64,000 bases of DNA from DASVUS01 sp036388675. GTDB taxonomy: Bacteria; Armatimonadota; Abditibacteriia; Abditibacteriales; Abditibacteriaceae. The stretch is taken from positions 77,134 through 141,133 of the forward strand of contig DASVRI010000012.1 of NCBI GenBank assembly GCA_036388675.1. Direction: 5' to 3'. The position numbers and the translations under genes were made by a program. The notes beneath the pieces are model-generated. The model had not been told where the DNA came from. It saw nothing but the letters and a program-made list of their open reading frames with translations, and searched no databases. This document shows positions 63,350 to 64,000 of the stretch, piece after piece. Each line of letters starts with the position of its first letter. Position 1 is the first letter of the stretch.

Positions 63350-63853
63350 TCATCCGACTTTGAGCAGTTCGATATCGAAAACCAATGGTGCATTGGGTGG
63401 AATCGTCGGCGGCCTGCCACTGGGGCCGTAAGCCATATCGGACGGGATAATGAGCCGGCGTTTGCCGCCTTCCTTCATGCCTGCCACACCGACATCCCAG
63501 CCTTTAATGACACTTCCCTCACCCAGGACAAAATCGAATGGTTGGCCGCGTTTGTACGATTCATCGAACACAGTGCCATCGGTCAGCATGCCGCGATAGT
63601 TCACGAGTACTCGCTGTCCCTCTTTGGCTTCCTTGCCGGGGCCGACGCGCACATCTTCTTTCTTCAGTTCTTTTACCGGCCCGGTGACAATTGGCTGCCC
63701 CGCTTTCTGCGCACCACTTTCTGGCGTGGACGGCGTGGCTGTCTCTTCGGGCTGGGGCGGGTTGGCCGCACGGTCTTGCGCCACGCGTCCTCCAACATAC
63801 ACAGCTACCAACAAAGCGATGAGCCCACCTTTGATCAAACTCGAACGTTCCAT
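63350..63853 (-). CDS. Membrane-anchored FKBP-type peptidyl-prolyl isomerase, 167 aa
   Basis: One N-terminal hydrophobic segment (IKGGLIALLVAVYVGG) anchors a Pro/Glu/Ser linker and an FKBP domain (about 70-167): GQRVLVNYRGMLTDGTVFDES, FDFVLGEGSVIKGWDVGVAG, MKEGGKRRLIIPSDMAYG, and LVFDIELLKVG. All main FKBP pocket residues are present. It should isomerise prolines in exported proteins. A GAGTACTC lies in the gene at 63606. Confidence 0.94.
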   Translation of the reverse strand: MERSSLIKGGLIALLVAVYVGGRVAQDRAANPPQPEETATPSTPESGAQKAGQPIVTGPVKELKKEDVRVGPGKEAKEGQRVLVNYRGMLTDGTVFDESYKRGQPFDFVLGEGSVIKGWDVGVAGMKEGGKRRLIIPSDMAYGPSGRPPTIPPNAPLVFDIELLKVG

Positions 63854-63941
63854 GTAAAGCGACTTCTCCTGTGCAGTTTGGTGTTACACGAATTTATCTT
63901 ACCGTAACCGCGCCCTGAGTACTCGGTGTCGCGGAGTATTG

Positions 63942-64000
63942 GCAGTTAACGGATACAAGGCTACCCCGGAACCCCAAGCGTGAGCGCGGGGCTAAACGCA
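63942..64000. repeat. Palindromic CCCCAAGCGTGAGC element, copy 3 (cut by window edge)
   Basis: From GCAGTTAACGG at about 63943 the sequence reads like the opposite-strand end of copy 1 (terminal repeat and flank), including the arm ACCCCAAGCGTGAGCGCGG at 63971. The rest runs past the window. The orientation is opposite to that of copy 1. Confidence 0.75.

Larger units (their letters stand above)
1..64000. repeat. Highly iterated palindrome GAGTACTC (about 60 copies in the window)
   Basis: I located about 60 exact copies by reading, for example at 1996, 12081, 19310, 26803, 32182, 39468, 49850, 53416, 58229, 61111, 61124 and 63606. An 8-mer is expected about once in 64 kb. Many are extended to CGAGTACTCG. 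They occur in all reading frames (for example EYS, ST[RL], [RV]L[AD]) and between genes, spaced roughly 1 kb apart. The gaps at 6.7-11.2 kb and 43.4-49.1 kb are the longest. There is no repeat-adjacent gene common to all. Confidence 0.95.

Noticed and set aside
1..64000. GAGTACTC as an ordinary restriction site of a local restriction-modification system.
   Set aside because: No restriction or methylase gene is in the window, and restriction sites are normally avoided, not enriched. A modification role elsewhere in the genome remains possible.

Overview
The window is a roughly 57-58% GC bacterial chromosome segment with about 48 protein genes on both strands and no rRNA or tRNA gene that I could find by eye. 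Several traits suggest a diderm from a little-studied phylum, and my best inference is Armatimonadota or a relative. These are prepilin-type FTLIE/FTLVE proteins, two giant PilX-like proteins, a futalosine-pathway menaquinone gene (mqnD), two phytanoyl-CoA dioxygenase-like genes, DUF1080 and DUF4432 sugar-related proteins, and a putative outer-membrane beta-barrel ending in Phe. No marker gene settles the taxonomy.

The most striking signal belongs to no single gene. The 8-bp palindrome GAGTACTC, often as CGAGTACTCG, occurs about 60 times by my reading, against about one expected by chance. It lies inside genes, between genes, beside start codons and in a terminator stem. It behaves like a highly iterated palindrome of the cyanobacterial HIP1 kind, with a different sequence. 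It is absent from about 6.7-11.2 kb and 43.4-49.1 kb, which may mark younger or foreign DNA.

Layout. 1-11.1 kb: two pseudopilins, two paralogous giant PilX-like secreted or pilus-tip proteins and a small unknown protein. 11.2-16.7 kb (minus strand): PspA, a GT-B glycosyltransferase, a secreted 774-aa protein and a NodB polysaccharide deacetylase. 17.1-21.0 kb (plus): a repeat DNA-binding protein with a histone-H1-like tail, a beta-hydroxyacid dehydrogenase, MqnD and an ElbB-like protein. 21.1-27.4 kb: a coiled-coil unknown, a DUF4432 epimerase-like protein, a lipoate/octanoate transferase, a CheY-like regulator, a small membrane protein and an ECF sigma factor. 27.4-36.9 kb: a repeat cluster, then large secreted beta-proteins, a GNAT acetyltransferase and a polytopic membrane protein. 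36.9-38.6 kb: ruvX-mltG, overlapping by 4 nt. 38.7-47.1 kb: a secreted protein, an MDR dehydrogenase, a GH26 mannanase followed by a GH43-CBM32 remnant, a GH5 endoglucanase, MITE-like repeats and a double BsuPI-domain protein. 47.3-54.3 kb: an orphan PafA/Dop-family (Pup-ligase-like) protein, DUF1080, exonuclease III, gamma-carbonic anhydrase, SDR, AKR and PhyH. 54.4-60.2 kb: a five-gene copper operon on the minus strand. 60.3-64 kb: PhyH, a secreted protein, SthA and an FKBP isomerase.

Genes that appear to work together are the copper set (Met/His-rich NosL-like protein, beta-barrel, CsoR, CopA, heavy-metal-binding peptide) behind a near-perfect CsoR box, the plant-polysaccharide set (GH26, GH43 remnant, GH5), the cell-envelope pair with YqgF/MltG, and the pilin cluster at the left end.
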